Assembly: GCF_004000435.1 (NCBI RefSeq)
Contig: NZ_RBVZ01000002.1
Coordinates: 496,001-560,000 of the forward strand
Direction: 5' to 3'
Origin: Alexandriicola marinus
GTDB taxonomy: Bacteria > Pseudomonadota > Alphaproteobacteria > Rhodobacterales > Rhodobacteraceae
Length of the DNA stretch: 64,000 nucleotides
Positions 1 through 8,202 of the stretch are shown here, in pieces. Under the pieces are notes generated by a model that did no database searches, had not been told where the DNA came from, and was given only the letters and a program-made list of their open reading frames with translations. The stretch's first letter is position 1. Every line of letters begins with the position of its first letter. A program made the translations under genes and the position numbers.

Positions 1-1
1 C

Positions 2-376
2 CTTGGCTGCGAGGTGTTCGACGACATGGAACGCGGATTGCAGGACGTCGACGTGGTGATGATGCTGCGCCTTCAGAAAGAGCGGATGGACGGCGGGTTC
101 ATCCCGTCAGAGCGCGAATATTACCACCGCTATGGCCTTGATGCGCAAAAGCTGGCCTTTGCCAAGGAAGACGCCATCGTCATGCATCCCGGTCCGATGA
201 ACCGCGGCGTCGAGATCGACGGCACGATCGCCGACGACATCAACCGGTCGGTGATCCAGACACAGGTCGAGATGGGGGTCGCGGTCCGGATGGCCGCGCT
301 GGACCTTCTGGCGCGCAACCTGCGCGCCGCGCGCGGTGCCGCCGCGCTCGAGGCCAACGGCGGGGTGATGGCATGA
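2..376 (+). CDS. pyrB: Aspartate carbamoyltransferase catalytic subunit, C-terminal part (cut by window edge)
   Basis: Carbamoyl phosphate + L-aspartate to N-carbamoylaspartate, the committed step of pyrimidine synthesis, in the cytosol. About 124 C-terminal residues are visible; the 5' end lies left of the window. The segment has the family's closing landmarks: [12 protein letters not shown] in the aspartate domain and the [12 protein letters not shown] loop near the C-terminus, which in the family closes over carbamoyl aspartate. The stop overlaps the start of a 35-codon membrane ORF, and a dihydroorotase homologue follows 0.8 kb on, the usual pyrBC arrangement in this group. Confidence 0.95.
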   Translation, partial: LGCEVFDDMERGLQDVDVVMMLRLQKERMDGGFIPSEREYYHRYGLDAQKLAFAKEDAIVMHPGPMNRGVEIDGTIADDINRSVIQTQVEMGVAVRMAALDLLARNLRAARGAAALEANGGVMA

Positions 377-480
377 GTGGTGAGCCACCCCGCGATCCGA
401 AGATGAGCGGCCGGATCGCGATGATCGCCCTGCTTGTCGCGCTGGGGCTTGTTCTCGCGATGATCCTGATCGCCGGCTGA
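373..480 (+). CDS. Small single-pass membrane protein (35 aa)
   Basis: Unrecognised 35-residue ORF whose ATG overlaps the pyrB stop (ATGA), implying translational coupling. Residues about 1-13 are polar ([13 protein letters not shown]) and the remainder is one hydrophobic helix ([19 protein letters not shown]) ending in the membrane. No catalytic motif is possible at this size. The next gene also encodes membrane helices, so the two may be expressed together with pyrB. The reading frame is supported by position, composition and tight overlap only; it could be a chance ORF. Confidence 0.55.
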   Translation: MSGEPPRDPKMSGRIAMIALLVALGLVLAMILIAG

Positions 481-504
481 GTGAGTGGCCACGGGGAACG
501 ACAG

Positions 505-1065
505 ATGACGGCACCCGGGTGGGAAGGCATCCTCGATGAGGGCGAGGAAATCCTCTGGCAGGGGCGCCCTGCGCCGGGCATCGACTGGCGCGCCATGCTG
601 AACGCTCATGTTTTCGTCGGTCTTTTCGTGGCCGGGTTCGGCGTGTTCTGGACGATCATGGCCGTGTCGATGATGGCCGGGGCCGGTTCGGGGCCGCCGC
701 TCCTGTTTCGGCTGGTGTTCCCGCTCTTCGGTGTGGTCTTCGTCTTCACGGCGATGAGAAACGTCATGAAGAAGCCCCTCGATGCCTATCGGCGTCAGAA
801 GGGCACCTTCTACACATTGTCGAACAAGGCCGCCTATGTCGCGACGGATATCGGCGGCAAGCGCAGCCTAGACAGATATCTTCTGGAGGACATGGACCGG
901 CTCCGGCTCGTCGATGGCGCCCCCGGGTCGGTGATGTTTGGCACCACGTCGGATCAAGGCCGCGTGCCGGGATCGGGTGAGCCGGGCTTTCTGCGGCTGT
1001 CGGATGCGCGCGACGTCTTTGGCCGCGTGCGCGATGCGCGGGACAGGGTGGGTTCCGCGGGATGA
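505..1065 (+). CDS. Membrane protein with PH-like domain, pyrB-pyrC intercalated
   Basis: Predicted 186-residue membrane protein of unknown function. The N-terminus has an EEILWQGRPAPGIDW stretch typical of bacterial PH (bPH2-like) proteins, followed by two hydrophobic helices at about residues 36-60 and 68-90. A soluble C-terminal part (YTLSNKAAYVATD, then a variable loop with LRLVDGAPGSVMFG) resembles the beta strands of PH-like domains. I chose ATG 505, preceded by GGGGAACG; an in-frame GTG at 481 directly abuts the upstream ORF and would add 8 residues. Homologues between pyrB and pyrC are often mislabelled as ATCase; nothing here resembles ATCase. Confidence 0.75.
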   Translation: MTAPGWEGILDEGEEILWQGRPAPGIDWRAMLNAHVFVGLFVAGFGVFWTIMAVSMMAGAGSGPPLLFRLVFPLFGVVFVFTAMRNVMKKPLDAYRRQKGTFYTLSNKAAYVATDIGGKRSLDRYLLEDMDRLRLVDGAPGSVMFGTTSDQGRVPGSGEPGFLRLSDARDVFGRVRDARDRVGSAG

Positions 1066-1168
1066 CCCGCGCATGCCCCGCCCCGGGTTGGCGCACTTGC
1101 CCCGGCCTTGCCCTTGGCCGGTATCCCCGGCTATGTGGCCGTGCACAGGCGATGGGCGAGGGAGCCAG

Positions 1169-2461
1169 ATGACAACCACGATCTTTGCCAATGCCCGTCT
1201 TGTCGACCCCGAGGCCGCGGACGTCGCAGAAGGCCACCTTATCGTCGTCGATGGCCGGATCGCAGGCATATCGGACAAGATGCCCGATATCACCAGCGGC
1301 GCCGACGTGATCGATTGCGCGGGCTATCACCTCGCGCCGGGGATCGTCGATATCGGCGTAAAGGTCAGCGAACCGGGCGAACGGCACAAGGAAAGCTTCA
1401 GCTCCGCCGGACGCGCGGCGGCCGCCGGTGGCGTCACGACGATCGTGACCCGGCCTGACACCCTTCCGGCGATCGACACGCCCGAGGTTCTGGAATTCGT
1501 CGCCCGCCGTGCGACCGAGGATTGCGCCGTCAACGTCCTGCCGATCGCCGCGCTGACCAAGGGGCGGGAGGGTCGGGAAATGACCGAGATCGGATTCCTG
1601 CGGGACGCGGGCGCTGTCGCGTTCTCGGATTGCGACAACGTCATTACCGACACCAAGATCGCCAGCCGCGCCTTCACCTATGCCCGCAGCCTCGATGCGC
1701 TGGTCATCTGTCACGTTCAGGAACCGGGCCTCTCGGGCGGTGCGGCCGTGACCTCGGGCAAGTTCGCTTCTCTCAAGGGCCTGCCGGGCGTGTCACCGAT
1801 GGCCGAACGCATGGCGCTTGATCGCGATATCGCGCTGATCGAGATGACGGGCGTGCGCTATCACGCCGACCAGATCACCACGGCCCGCGCCCTGCCCGCC
1901 CTTGAACGGGCGAAACGCAACGGGCTCGACATCACGGCGGGCGTCAGCATCCACCACCTGACACTGAACGAGTTGGACGTGGCCGAGTATCGGACATTCT
2001 TCAAGCTCAAGCCGCCACTGCGCGCCGAAGAAGACAGGCAGGCCGTTGTCGATGCCGTTGCGACAGGGCTGATCGACATCATCAGTTCGATGCACACCCC
2101 GCAGGACGAGGAAAGCAAGCGCCTGCCCTTCGAGGAGGCCGCGAGCGGTGCCGTGGCGCTGGAGACGCTGCTTCCGGCCGCACTCCGCCTTTATCACAAC
2201 GGCGGTGTCGAGCTGACCACGCTGTTCCGCGCCATGACGCTGAACCCGGCCCGACGGCTTGGCCTCGATTGCGGGAGCCTGCGCGAAGGGGCGCCTGCCG
2301 ATCTGGTGCTCTTTGATCCGAATGCTCCGTTCGTGCTGGACCGTGCGACGCTGAAATCGAAATCCCGAAATACCCCTTTTGACGGTGCCCGGATGCAGGG
2401 CAAGGTCATCGGAACCTGGCGCGCCGGGAAACGCATTTACGACGGACGAACAGATGCCTGA
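1169..2461 (+). CDS. pyrC: Dihydroorotase-like protein, probably catalytically inactive (PyrC'/PyrX type)
   Basis: 430-residue amidohydrolase-fold protein of the class I dihydroorotase family. Family landmarks remain: [45 protein letters not shown] and a C-terminal [13 protein letters not shown] strand. The metal-binding HxH after 'DI' is replaced by GVK, and the usual TDHAPH is SSMHTPQ, so the zinc-ligand pair and the catalytic Asp are both missing. In Pseudomonas an inactive PyrC' of this kind is needed to assemble the PyrB dodecamer; that role is inferred here from linkage to pyrB. A functional dihydroorotase must then lie elsewhere. ATG 1169 follows GGGAGCC; the next gene overlaps its stop. 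Confidence 0.88.
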   Translation: MTTTIFANARLVDPEAADVAEGHLIVVDGRIAGISDKMPDITSGADVIDCAGYHLAPGIVDIGVKVSEPGERHKESFSSAGRAAAAGGVTTIVTRPDTLPAIDTPEVLEFVARRATEDCAVNVLPIAALTKGREGREMTEIGFLRDAGAVAFSDCDNVITDTKIASRAFTYARSLDALVICHVQEPGLSGGAAVTSGKFASLKGLPGVSPMAERMALDRDIALIEMTGVRYHADQITTARALPALERAKRNGLDITAGVSIHHLTLNELDVAEYRTFFKLKPPLRAEEDRQAVVDAVATGLIDIISSMHTPQDEESKRLPFEEAASGAVALETLLPAALRLYHNGGVELTTLFRAMTLNPARRLGLDCGSLREGAPADLVLFDPNAPFVLDRATLKSKSRNTPFDGARMQGKVIGTWRAGKRIYDGRTDA

Positions 2462-3065
2462 TTTCATCACACCGACGTCTGGCCTGATCCTGTGGGCCGT
2501 TCTCGGCTATCTGATCGGGTCGGTCCCCTTCGGCATCCTTTTGTCGCGCGCCTTGGGCCTCGGCGATCTGCGAAAGATCGGGTCTGGCAATATCGGGGCG
2601 ACGAACGTGCTGAGGACCGGCTCAAAGGGCGCGGCGGCAGCAACGCTTCTCCTTGACGGTGGGAAAGGCGCATTGGCGGTGATCCTTGCGCGCAGCTTCG
2701 CGGGTGAAGACGCGACGCAATTGGCGGCCGTCGCGGCCTTCCTCGGCCATTGCTTTCCGATCTGGCTGAGGTTTCGGGGCGGCAAGGGCGTGGCGACCTT
2801 CCTCGGGATCCTTCTGGCGACCAGTTGGCCTGTCGGGGTTGCAGCCTGTGCCACATGGCTCGTCGTGGCGGCGGCAAGTCGGTATTCTTCGCTGGCCGCG
2901 CTGGTTGCTGCCGGGTCTGCGCCGTTCTGGGCGATCTTCATGGGCACCGGAACGATCTTCGTGATGTGCCTCGTCCTGACTGTGTTGATCTATGTGCGCC
3001 ACGCGGCGAACATCGGGCGCCTGAGGGCAGGAACCGAGACGAAGATCGGGGCGCGCGCATCATGA
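2454..3065 (+). CDS. plsY: Glycerol-3-phosphate acyltransferase PlsY
   Basis: 203-residue inner-membrane enzyme that transfers an acyl group from acyl phosphate to the sn-1 position of glycerol-3-phosphate, starting phospholipid synthesis. It shows the family signatures in order: [12 protein letters not shown] near the N-terminus, [26 protein letters not shown] and [13 protein letters not shown], spread over about five membrane helices. Length fits the family (about 200). ATG 2454 overlaps the dihydroorotase stop, so it is translationally coupled to the pyr genes. The stop overlaps the next start (ATGA). Confidence 0.96.
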   Translation: MPDFITPTSGLILWAVLGYLIGSVPFGILLSRALGLGDLRKIGSGNIGATNVLRTGSKGAAAATLLLDGGKGALAVILARSFAGEDATQLAAVAAFLGHCFPIWLRFRGGKGVATFLGILLATSWPVGVAACATWLVVAAASRYSSLAALVAAGSAPFWAIFMGTGTIFVMCLVLTVLIYVRHAANIGRLRAGTETKIGARAS

Positions 3066-3565
3066 GGGCCCTGATCGGAGTGCTGGTCGCGCTGCTGGTG
3101 GCAACGCCGGCGCTGGCCGAGGGGCATGGCAGCCGCATCAAGGAGTTGCTCGAACTCGCCGAAGCGGAATGCCGGACCGAGGTCATGGCCGCTGATCCGC
3201 AATCGCCCATTCCGCATCTCGAAGTAGAGCCCTCTGCGATCACATGGGTCGATCTGGATGGCGACTGGGAAAAGGACGATGCCATCGTCGATTTCAACTA
3301 CGTCTATTGTTCGCTGAACTATTCGCTCTGGCACGGAACCGGTGGCAGCCTTGTTCACCTCGTCATTGATGACGCAACCTCGCAGGCTTGGACGGGCGGG
3401 CGCTGGCAGTTGATCAGTTTCGGCGACACGCCACTATTTCTGCTGGGCCGTCATGGCACCTATTGCGACGGCTATGGCGCGCAGCCCTGCATTCAGGCGA
3501 TCGCCTTTGCCAACGGCGCCTTCTCGACCGTCACGACGGAAGGCGGGCCCTATCCCTGGCCCTGA
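3062..3565 (+). CDS. Secreted hypothetical protein
   Basis: 167-residue protein of unknown function. A signal peptide is evident ([21 protein letters not shown], cleavage likely after ALA), so it should be periplasmic. The mature part has [24 protein letters not shown], an acidic stretch reminiscent of repeat-type calcium-binding proteins, and three or four cysteines that could form disulfides ([23 protein letters not shown]). The start overlaps the plsY stop by 4 bases, making it the last gene of the pyrB-plsY run; it converges with gshA. Confidence 0.75.
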   Translation: MRALIGVLVALLVATPALAEGHGSRIKELLELAEAECRTEVMAADPQSPIPHLEVEPSAITWVDLDGDWEKDDAIVDFNYVYCSLNYSLWHGTGGSLVHLVIDDATSQAWTGGRWQLISFGDTPLFLLGRHGTYCDGYGAQPCIQAIAFANGAFSTVTTEGGPYPWP

Positions 3566-3592
3566 TCCAACGGGCGATACCCTCGGCAGGGA

Positions 3593-4963
3593 TCAGTAGC
3601 TGAACTCGGCGTAGATACGGCTCAGATCACCATCCCAATCGCCGTGATAATGCTCGAGCAATTCGTCGGCCGGGGATTGCCCGGATGCGACGGATTCCTT
3701 CAGCGCGTTCAGGAAATGGGTCTCATCGGGAACAAGCCCGCCTGCCCCCGGGCGCGCCCGCGCCCTGAGGCCCGCCTCGGCGATCTCCAGAACCTGACCC
3801 GCCAGTTCGAGCATCGAGATCCCGCCGACCTGACCGGCCAGCCCGTCCCGCGCGGCGACGAGGCGCATTTCATCGCGGGTTTCCGCGTCCCAGCCTTTGA
3901 CCAGATCCCATGCGGCATCCAGCGCAGTCTGATCATAAAGCAGCCCGACCCAAAGCGCGGGCAAGGCGCAGAGCCTGCGCCACGGGCCGCCATCGGCTCC
4001 GCGCATTTCCATGAACTGCTTGATCCGGGCCTCGGGAAAGACGGTCGTCAGGTGATCGGCCCAATCGCTCAGAAGCGGGGTCTCGCCCGGCAGGGCGGGC
4101 AATTCACCCTTGAGGAAATCGCGGAAGGACTGGCCCAGCGCGTTGATATAGACGCCGTCGCGATAGACGAAATACATCGGCACATCGAGAACCCAGTCGG
4201 CCCATGCCTCGAAGCCGAAGCCGTCTTCGAAGACGAAGGGCAGCATTCCCGTCCGATCTGCATCGAGGTGTTGCCAGATGTTGGCGCGCCAGCTTTTGAA
4301 CCCGTTGGGACGACCCTCGAAGAAGGGGGAATTGGAAAACAGCGCCGTCGCCAGCGGCTGCAGGGCCAGCGACACGCGCAGCTTCTGCACCATGTCCGCC
4401 TCGGACGAGAAATCGAGGTTCACCTGCACCGTGCAGGTGCGGCGCATCATCGCCGTGCCCATTTCGCCCACCTGCTGCATGTAGCCGTCCATCAGACGGT
4501 AGCGGCCTTTCGGCATCAGCGGCATGTCTTCATGGCGCCAGATCGGCGCCGCACCCAGCCCGATGAAACCGACACCAATCCTGTCAGAAACGGATTTCAC
4601 TTCTTCGAGATGCTGGTTCACCTCGTCACAGGTCTGGTGGATCGTCTCGAGGGGCGCGCCAGACAGTTCAAGCTGTCCGCCGGGCTCGAGGCTGATGTTC
4701 GCGCCGTCCTTCTCAAGCCCGATCAGCTTGCCGCCCTCGGTCAGCTCGGACCAGCCGAACCTGTCGCGCAACGCCGACAGAACAGCAAGGATCGAGCGTT
4801 CGCCTTCATACGGCAACGGCCGGAGCGTATCCCGACAATAGCCGAACTTCTCGTGCTCGGTTCCGATCCGCCAATCTTCGCGGGGCTTGCAGCCCGCTTC
4901 GAGGAATTCGGCCAGTTGTGCGTGCGATTCGATCGGCCCGCCACCGGACTGAGGTATCGACAT
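3593..4963 (-). CDS. gshA: Glutamate--cysteine ligase, plant/alphaproteobacterial type
   Basis: 456-residue ATP-dependent ligase joining L-glutamate gamma-carboxyl to cysteine, the first step of glutathione synthesis, cytosolic. It belongs to the GCS2/plant class rather than the E. coli GshA class: RIGTEHEKFGYC near residue 32, EKDGANISLEPGGQLELSG, MPKGRYRLMDGYM and RRTCTVQVNLDF are characteristic. Length matches that class (about 455). It is the last gene of a minus-strand run rsmE-GNAT-hypothetical-gshA; about 110 bases separate it from the preceding gene, so it may also have its own promoter. Confidence 0.95.
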   Translation of the reverse strand: MSIPQSGGGPIESHAQLAEFLEAGCKPREDWRIGTEHEKFGYCRDTLRPLPYEGERSILAVLSALRDRFGWSELTEGGKLIGLEKDGANISLEPGGQLELSGAPLETIHQTCDEVNQHLEEVKSVSDRIGVGFIGLGAAPIWRHEDMPLMPKGRYRLMDGYMQQVGEMGTAMMRRTCTVQVNLDFSSEADMVQKLRVSLALQPLATALFSNSPFFEGRPNGFKSWRANIWQHLDADRTGMLPFVFEDGFGFEAWADWVLDVPMYFVYRDGVYINALGQSFRDFLKGELPALPGETPLLSDWADHLTTVFPEARIKQFMEMRGADGGPWRRLCALPALWVGLLYDQTALDAAWDLVKGWDAETRDEMRLVAARDGLAGQVGGISMLELAGQVLEIAEAGLRARARPGAGGLVPDETHFLNALKESVASGQSPADELLEHYHGDWDGDLSRIYAEFSY

Positions 4964-5074
4964 GGGTGCCTCCGTGGATGGCGACGTGAGTGGTTTTGCC
5001 GGAACGAGAGGTGGCCGAGAGGATGACAGAAGTCAATCACCCGAGCCTGCTCAATGTTGTGCGGGGTTGCAGGG

Positions 5075-5605
5075 TCAATGTCCGCCGATGCGCGGCACGT
5101 CAAGGGGTCGTCGGCGCCAGACAAGATGCGTCGCGCCTTCATGCGTCCGGCTTGCCGCGATCAACCGTTCGGTCCGCATGCCCGGCAGAGACGAGAAGGC
5201 ATCGAACAGAACCTCCGCCCCTTCGGCATTCAGGGGGATGTCGAGGACTTCGCCCGCATCCGACCGCAAACGCCAATGGGGCGGAACCGCGTCGCCCGCG
5301 ACCTCGAGCCCGATCACATCGTCAAGCGCCATCACACCGCCGGTCAAAGGGCCGAAATAGGCGATCTGACGTTCGGCCACCTGAACCACGCCCGGCCCGC
5401 CGGCACCGGGATGAAACCGAAGCCGCTGAACGGCGGCATATCCGAAGGCCATCGAGACGAGGACAAGGATCCATCCGATCCATGTCATGATCCCGATCGA
5501 GGTCAGCCCCCACCACAGGCCAAGCGAGGCACCGCCACTGGCCGCGATCACCTCGCGCCAGCGATAGAGCGCCTGCCGCGCCTCGGGACGAAGAAATTCA
5601 GCCAT
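5075..5605 (-). CDS. Membrane protein of unknown function in the rsmE-gshA run
   Basis: 176-residue protein I do not recognise. A hydrophobic hairpin occupies residues about 22-60 (LGLWWGLTSIGIMTWIGWIL, then VSMAFGYAAVQRL), followed by a soluble domain of beta-rich character with VQVAERQIAYFGPLTGGVMAL and a basic C-terminus (VWRRRPLDVPRIGGH). Its start overlaps the stop of the upstream GNAT gene by 8 bases, so the two are probably co-translated. It may be a PH-like or membrane-anchored regulatory domain, but I cannot assign a family. Confidence 0.75.
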   Translation of the reverse strand: MAEFLRPEARQALYRWREVIAASGGASLGLWWGLTSIGIMTWIGWILVLVSMAFGYAAVQRLRFHPGAGGPGVVQVAERQIAYFGPLTGGVMALDDVIGLEVAGDAVPPHWRLRSDAGEVLDIPLNAEGAEVLFDAFSSLPGMRTERLIAASRTHEGATHLVWRRRPLDVPRIGGH

Positions 5606-6437
5606 CCGCCGTCACCCTTTCTGACAGAAGGCACAGGGTCCAGTCACCGATCTGCTCGAATCCGATGGCCCTGTAGGCGGCCACCGCAGCCGCGCTCGCG
5701 GCGAACAGAATCGCCCGGCGGGCGCCCTTGTCGCGCGCCTCGGCCAGATGGAGAGCGACCGCGCGGCGCGCATGACCCCGACCGCGAAGCGGCGGAGGCG
5801 TGAACACTCCGCCGATCTGAACCGTATCCCCGGCTGTCGCATTGAATCCGGTGGTCGATAGCGGCGTGCCGTCTTCGATCAGGATGCGGTGCGAATCCGC
5901 AACCAGATAAGCTGCGTAGTCACGACGGGCGGTCTGAAAACTTGTTTCGGGGCTGCCGCCCAGAACCTCGATCTCGTAATCGGCGCGCCAGCTGATCATC
6001 TCGTCCTTGTCGGCCGCGTCCAGTGGATGCAACGCACCCGGGCCGTCGGGGACACTCAGGTGATCCAGGTTCAGCGCGAAATGCGGCTCGTCCCGGTCGA
6101 GCGTCGTGGGCCGGCCCGCCAGACCAAGCTCCGCCAGAAGCGCCCTGACCTGATCCGTCGGACCAATGCAGCCGCTGATCCAGCGGCCCGAAAGGCAGCG
6201 GGCAGCGGCGGCCCAGTCCCCGCCCGGCAGGGCCGGCAAGATCATCCCGCCCTTGCCAAGGGTCAGCACATCGGTGACACGCCCGTCCTGTTCCGCGATC
6301 CACATCCGGGGGGCATAGTCGTGATTCCCGTCAAGGCCGAACCTGTCGAGGTTCGACAGGGGAAACATCGCCCGGTCGATCATGCCCGTCAGGCAGGCAC
6401 GGATCGCGGGGGTATCCTCCGGAACCGCACGTCTCAC
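5598..6437 (-). CDS. GNAT family N-acetyltransferase
   Basis: 279-residue acetyl-CoA-dependent acyltransferase of unknown substrate. The C-terminal third contains the acetyl-CoA loop RGRGHARRAVALHLAEA and a following AAAVAAYRAIGFEQIGDWTL strand, both typical of GNAT motif A/B. The N-terminal half (LAVRRAVPEDTPAIRACL) looks like a first, degenerate GNAT lobe. The start is placed at GTG 6437 because it overlaps the rsmE stop (GTGA); the open frame continues further upstream only inside rsmE. It sits second in the rsmE-gshA operon. Confidence 0.85.
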   Translation of the reverse strand: MRRAVPEDTPAIRACLTGMIDRAMFPLSNLDRFGLDGNHDYAPRMWIAEQDGRVTDVLTLGKGGMILPALPGGDWAAAARCLSGRWISGCIGPTDQVRALLAELGLAGRPTTLDRDEPHFALNLDHLSVPDGPGALHPLDAADKDEMISWRADYEIEVLGGSPETSFQTARRDYAAYLVADSHRILIEDGTPLSTTGFNATAGDTVQIGGVFTPPPLRGRGHARRAVALHLAEARDKGARRAILFAASAAAVAAYRAIGFEQIGDWTLCLLSERVTADG

Positions 6438-7171
6438 CGCCAGTCCCCGAGGCTCGCCTGCCAAAGTGTCAGCGCCGCCACCGCCGCCGTATCGGCGCGC
6501 AGGATCCGCGGGCCAAGCGAATACCGCAGAACGCTGCCCCGCAGGTCGGTATCGAGCCGGCGCCGCTCGGCCGGGGAAAATCCGCCTTCGGGCCCGATCA
6601 GGACGGCCCATGGGTCGCCGGGTCTAAACTGCTCAAGCCCCGGCGTCATGCCAGAACCTGCGGTCTCTTCGTCGCAATGAAGGATCATCCGCCCGCGATC
6701 CCAGTCATCGAGAACCTTGGAGAGTTTCTGAGGCTCGGCCACCTCCGGGACATAGGTGCCGCCGCATTGTTCCGCCGCCTCGATCGCATGGGCTTGTAGC
6801 CGGTCGACCCGGACCCGTTCGGAATTGGTGTAATCGGTCAGCACCGGCAGGATCCGCGCGGCGCCCAGTTCCGTCGCCTTCTCGACGATGAAATCGGTCC
6901 GGGCCTTCTTGATCGGGGCGAACAGAAGCCACAGGTCCGGCGGATCGAGTTGCGGCGCGCTTTGCGCAAGGCAGGTCAGCGCGCCGCGCTTGCGACCGGC
7001 CTCTGTCACACGGGCGGCCCATTCGCCGTCCCGGCCGTTGAACAAGCGCACCTCGGCATCGACACTCAGCCGCATGACCCCGAACAGGTAATGCGCCTGC
7101 CCGCCGTCGACGGGAACGGTTTGCCCCTGTGCCAGAGGATGATCTACATGAAGGCGAACGATCGAAGCCAT
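6434..7171 (-). CDS. rsmE: 16S rRNA (uracil(1498)-N(3))-methyltransferase
   Basis: 245-residue SPOUT-class SAM-dependent enzyme that methylates U1498 of 16S rRNA. The N-terminal PUA-like part includes the HYLFGVMRLSVDAEVRLFNG segment, and the C-terminal knot has LLFAPIKKARTDFIVEKATE, AAEQCGG and the SAM-loop LIGPEGGFSPAER. Length fits RsmE (about 245). The open frame extends far upstream, but ATG 7171 (MASIVRLHVDHP) matches the family start; ATG 7183 is an alternative. It is divergent from ubiA with 12 bases between the chosen starts. Confidence 0.93.
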   Translation of the reverse strand: MASIVRLHVDHPLAQGQTVPVDGGQAHYLFGVMRLSVDAEVRLFNGRDGEWAARVTEAGRKRGALTCLAQSAPQLDPPDLWLLFAPIKKARTDFIVEKATELGAARILPVLTDYTNSERVRVDRLQAHAIEAAEQCGGTYVPEVAEPQKLSKVLDDWDRGRMILHCDEETAGSGMTPGLEQFRPGDPWAVLIGPEGGFSPAERRRLDTDLRGSVLRYSLGPRILRADTAAVAALTLWQASLGDWR

Positions 7172-7183
7172 GAGGCAGAGCAT

Positions 7184-8146
7184 ATGACCGAGGCAGGCCA
7201 GAGACCAGAGCAAGGCGAAGTCGCAGATGCCGTTCCCGGCAATTGGGTCGACACCCGCGCGCCCGCACGTGCCCGACCCTTTCTGCGGCTCAGCCGGGCC
7301 GACCGCCCGATCGGAACATGGCTCCTGTTGCTGCCATGCTGGTGGGGTCTGGGCCTTGCGATCGTGTCGACCGGCGAGGCAAGCCTCTCCGACCTGTGGA
7401 TCGCCATAGGCTGCGCCATCGGGGCATTCCTGATGCGCGGGGCAGGATGCACATGGAACGACATCACCGACCGCGACATCGACGGCAGCGTCGCGCGCAC
7501 CCGGTCTCGCCCAATCCCGTCGGGGCAGGTCACGACGCGGCAGGCGCTGGTCTGGGTCGTCGTTCAGTCGCTGCTGGCCTTCGGGATCCTGCTGACATTC
7601 AATCCGCAGGCGATCCTGCTGGGGATCATCGCCCTTGTGCCCGTGGCCATCTACCCCTTTGCCAAGCGGTTCACGTGGTGGCCGCAGATCTTTCTGGGGA
7701 TCGCGTTCAACTGGGGCGCGCTTCTGGCCTGGACGGCGCATACCGGAAGTCTCGGTCTGCCGGCTGTCATGCTTTACCTCGCGGGGATCTGCTGGACGCT
7801 GTTCTACGACACGATCTACGCCCATCAGGATGCCGAGGATGATGCGCTGATCGGCGTGAAGTCGACAGCGCGATTGTTCGGAGACAGGACCCCACACTGG
7901 TTGCGCCGGTTTCTCGTGTCCTGCGTCATGCTGATGGGGCTGGCGGTCATCGCCGCCGCGATCGACGCCTCCGTGCTTGTTCTGGTTCTGGCACTGGGCG
8001 GGCCCTGGGCGATGGGCTGGCACATGGCCCTTCAACTGGGCCGGTTCGACCCCGCGAATGATGCAGGTCTGCTGCGGCTGTTCCGGTCGAACCGGATGGC
8101 CGGCTTCCTGCCTGTGCTGTTTTTCGCCGCCGCCGCCCTAGTGTGA
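7184..8146 (+). CDS. ubiA: 4-hydroxybenzoate octaprenyl/polyprenyltransferase
   Basis: 320-residue integral membrane prenyltransferase that attaches the polyprenyl tail to 4-hydroxybenzoate in ubiquinone synthesis. The two Mg-diphosphate motifs are clear: NDITDRDIDGSVARTRSRP and YDTIYAHQDAEDD, with the RADRPIGTWLLLLPCWWG entry before the first. About eight to nine helices follow. ATG 7184 gives the family length with a short polar N-terminal tail; ATG 7148 is in frame but would overlap rsmE. The polyprenyl donor would come from the synthase encoded at 24.5-25.5 kb. Confidence 0.94.
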   Translation: MTEAGQRPEQGEVADAVPGNWVDTRAPARARPFLRLSRADRPIGTWLLLLPCWWGLGLAIVSTGEASLSDLWIAIGCAIGAFLMRGAGCTWNDITDRDIDGSVARTRSRPIPSGQVTTRQALVWVVVQSLLAFGILLTFNPQAILLGIIALVPVAIYPFAKRFTWWPQIFLGIAFNWGALLAWTAHTGSLGLPAVMLYLAGICWTLFYDTIYAHQDAEDDALIGVKSTARLFGDRTPHWLRRFLVSCVMLMGLAVIAAAIDASVLVLVLALGGPWAMGWHMALQLGRFDPANDAGLLRLFRSNRMAGFLPVLFFAAAALV

Positions 8147-8202
8147 TTGAACCCCGTGGGCCTTGGGCCTAAGAGGTGGCAAGTCAACAACGTCGGGGCA
8201 CG

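Noticed and set aside
3644-5026. 460-codon plus-strand frame opposite gshA
   Set aside because: It mirrors the glutamate-cysteine ligase gene, has low-complexity Arg/His/Gln composition typical of antisense frames in GC-rich DNA, and no family match.
6434-8035. 533-residue rsmE reading
   Set aside because: The extra 288 N-terminal codons are antisense to ubiA; RsmE family size and opening place the start at 7171.
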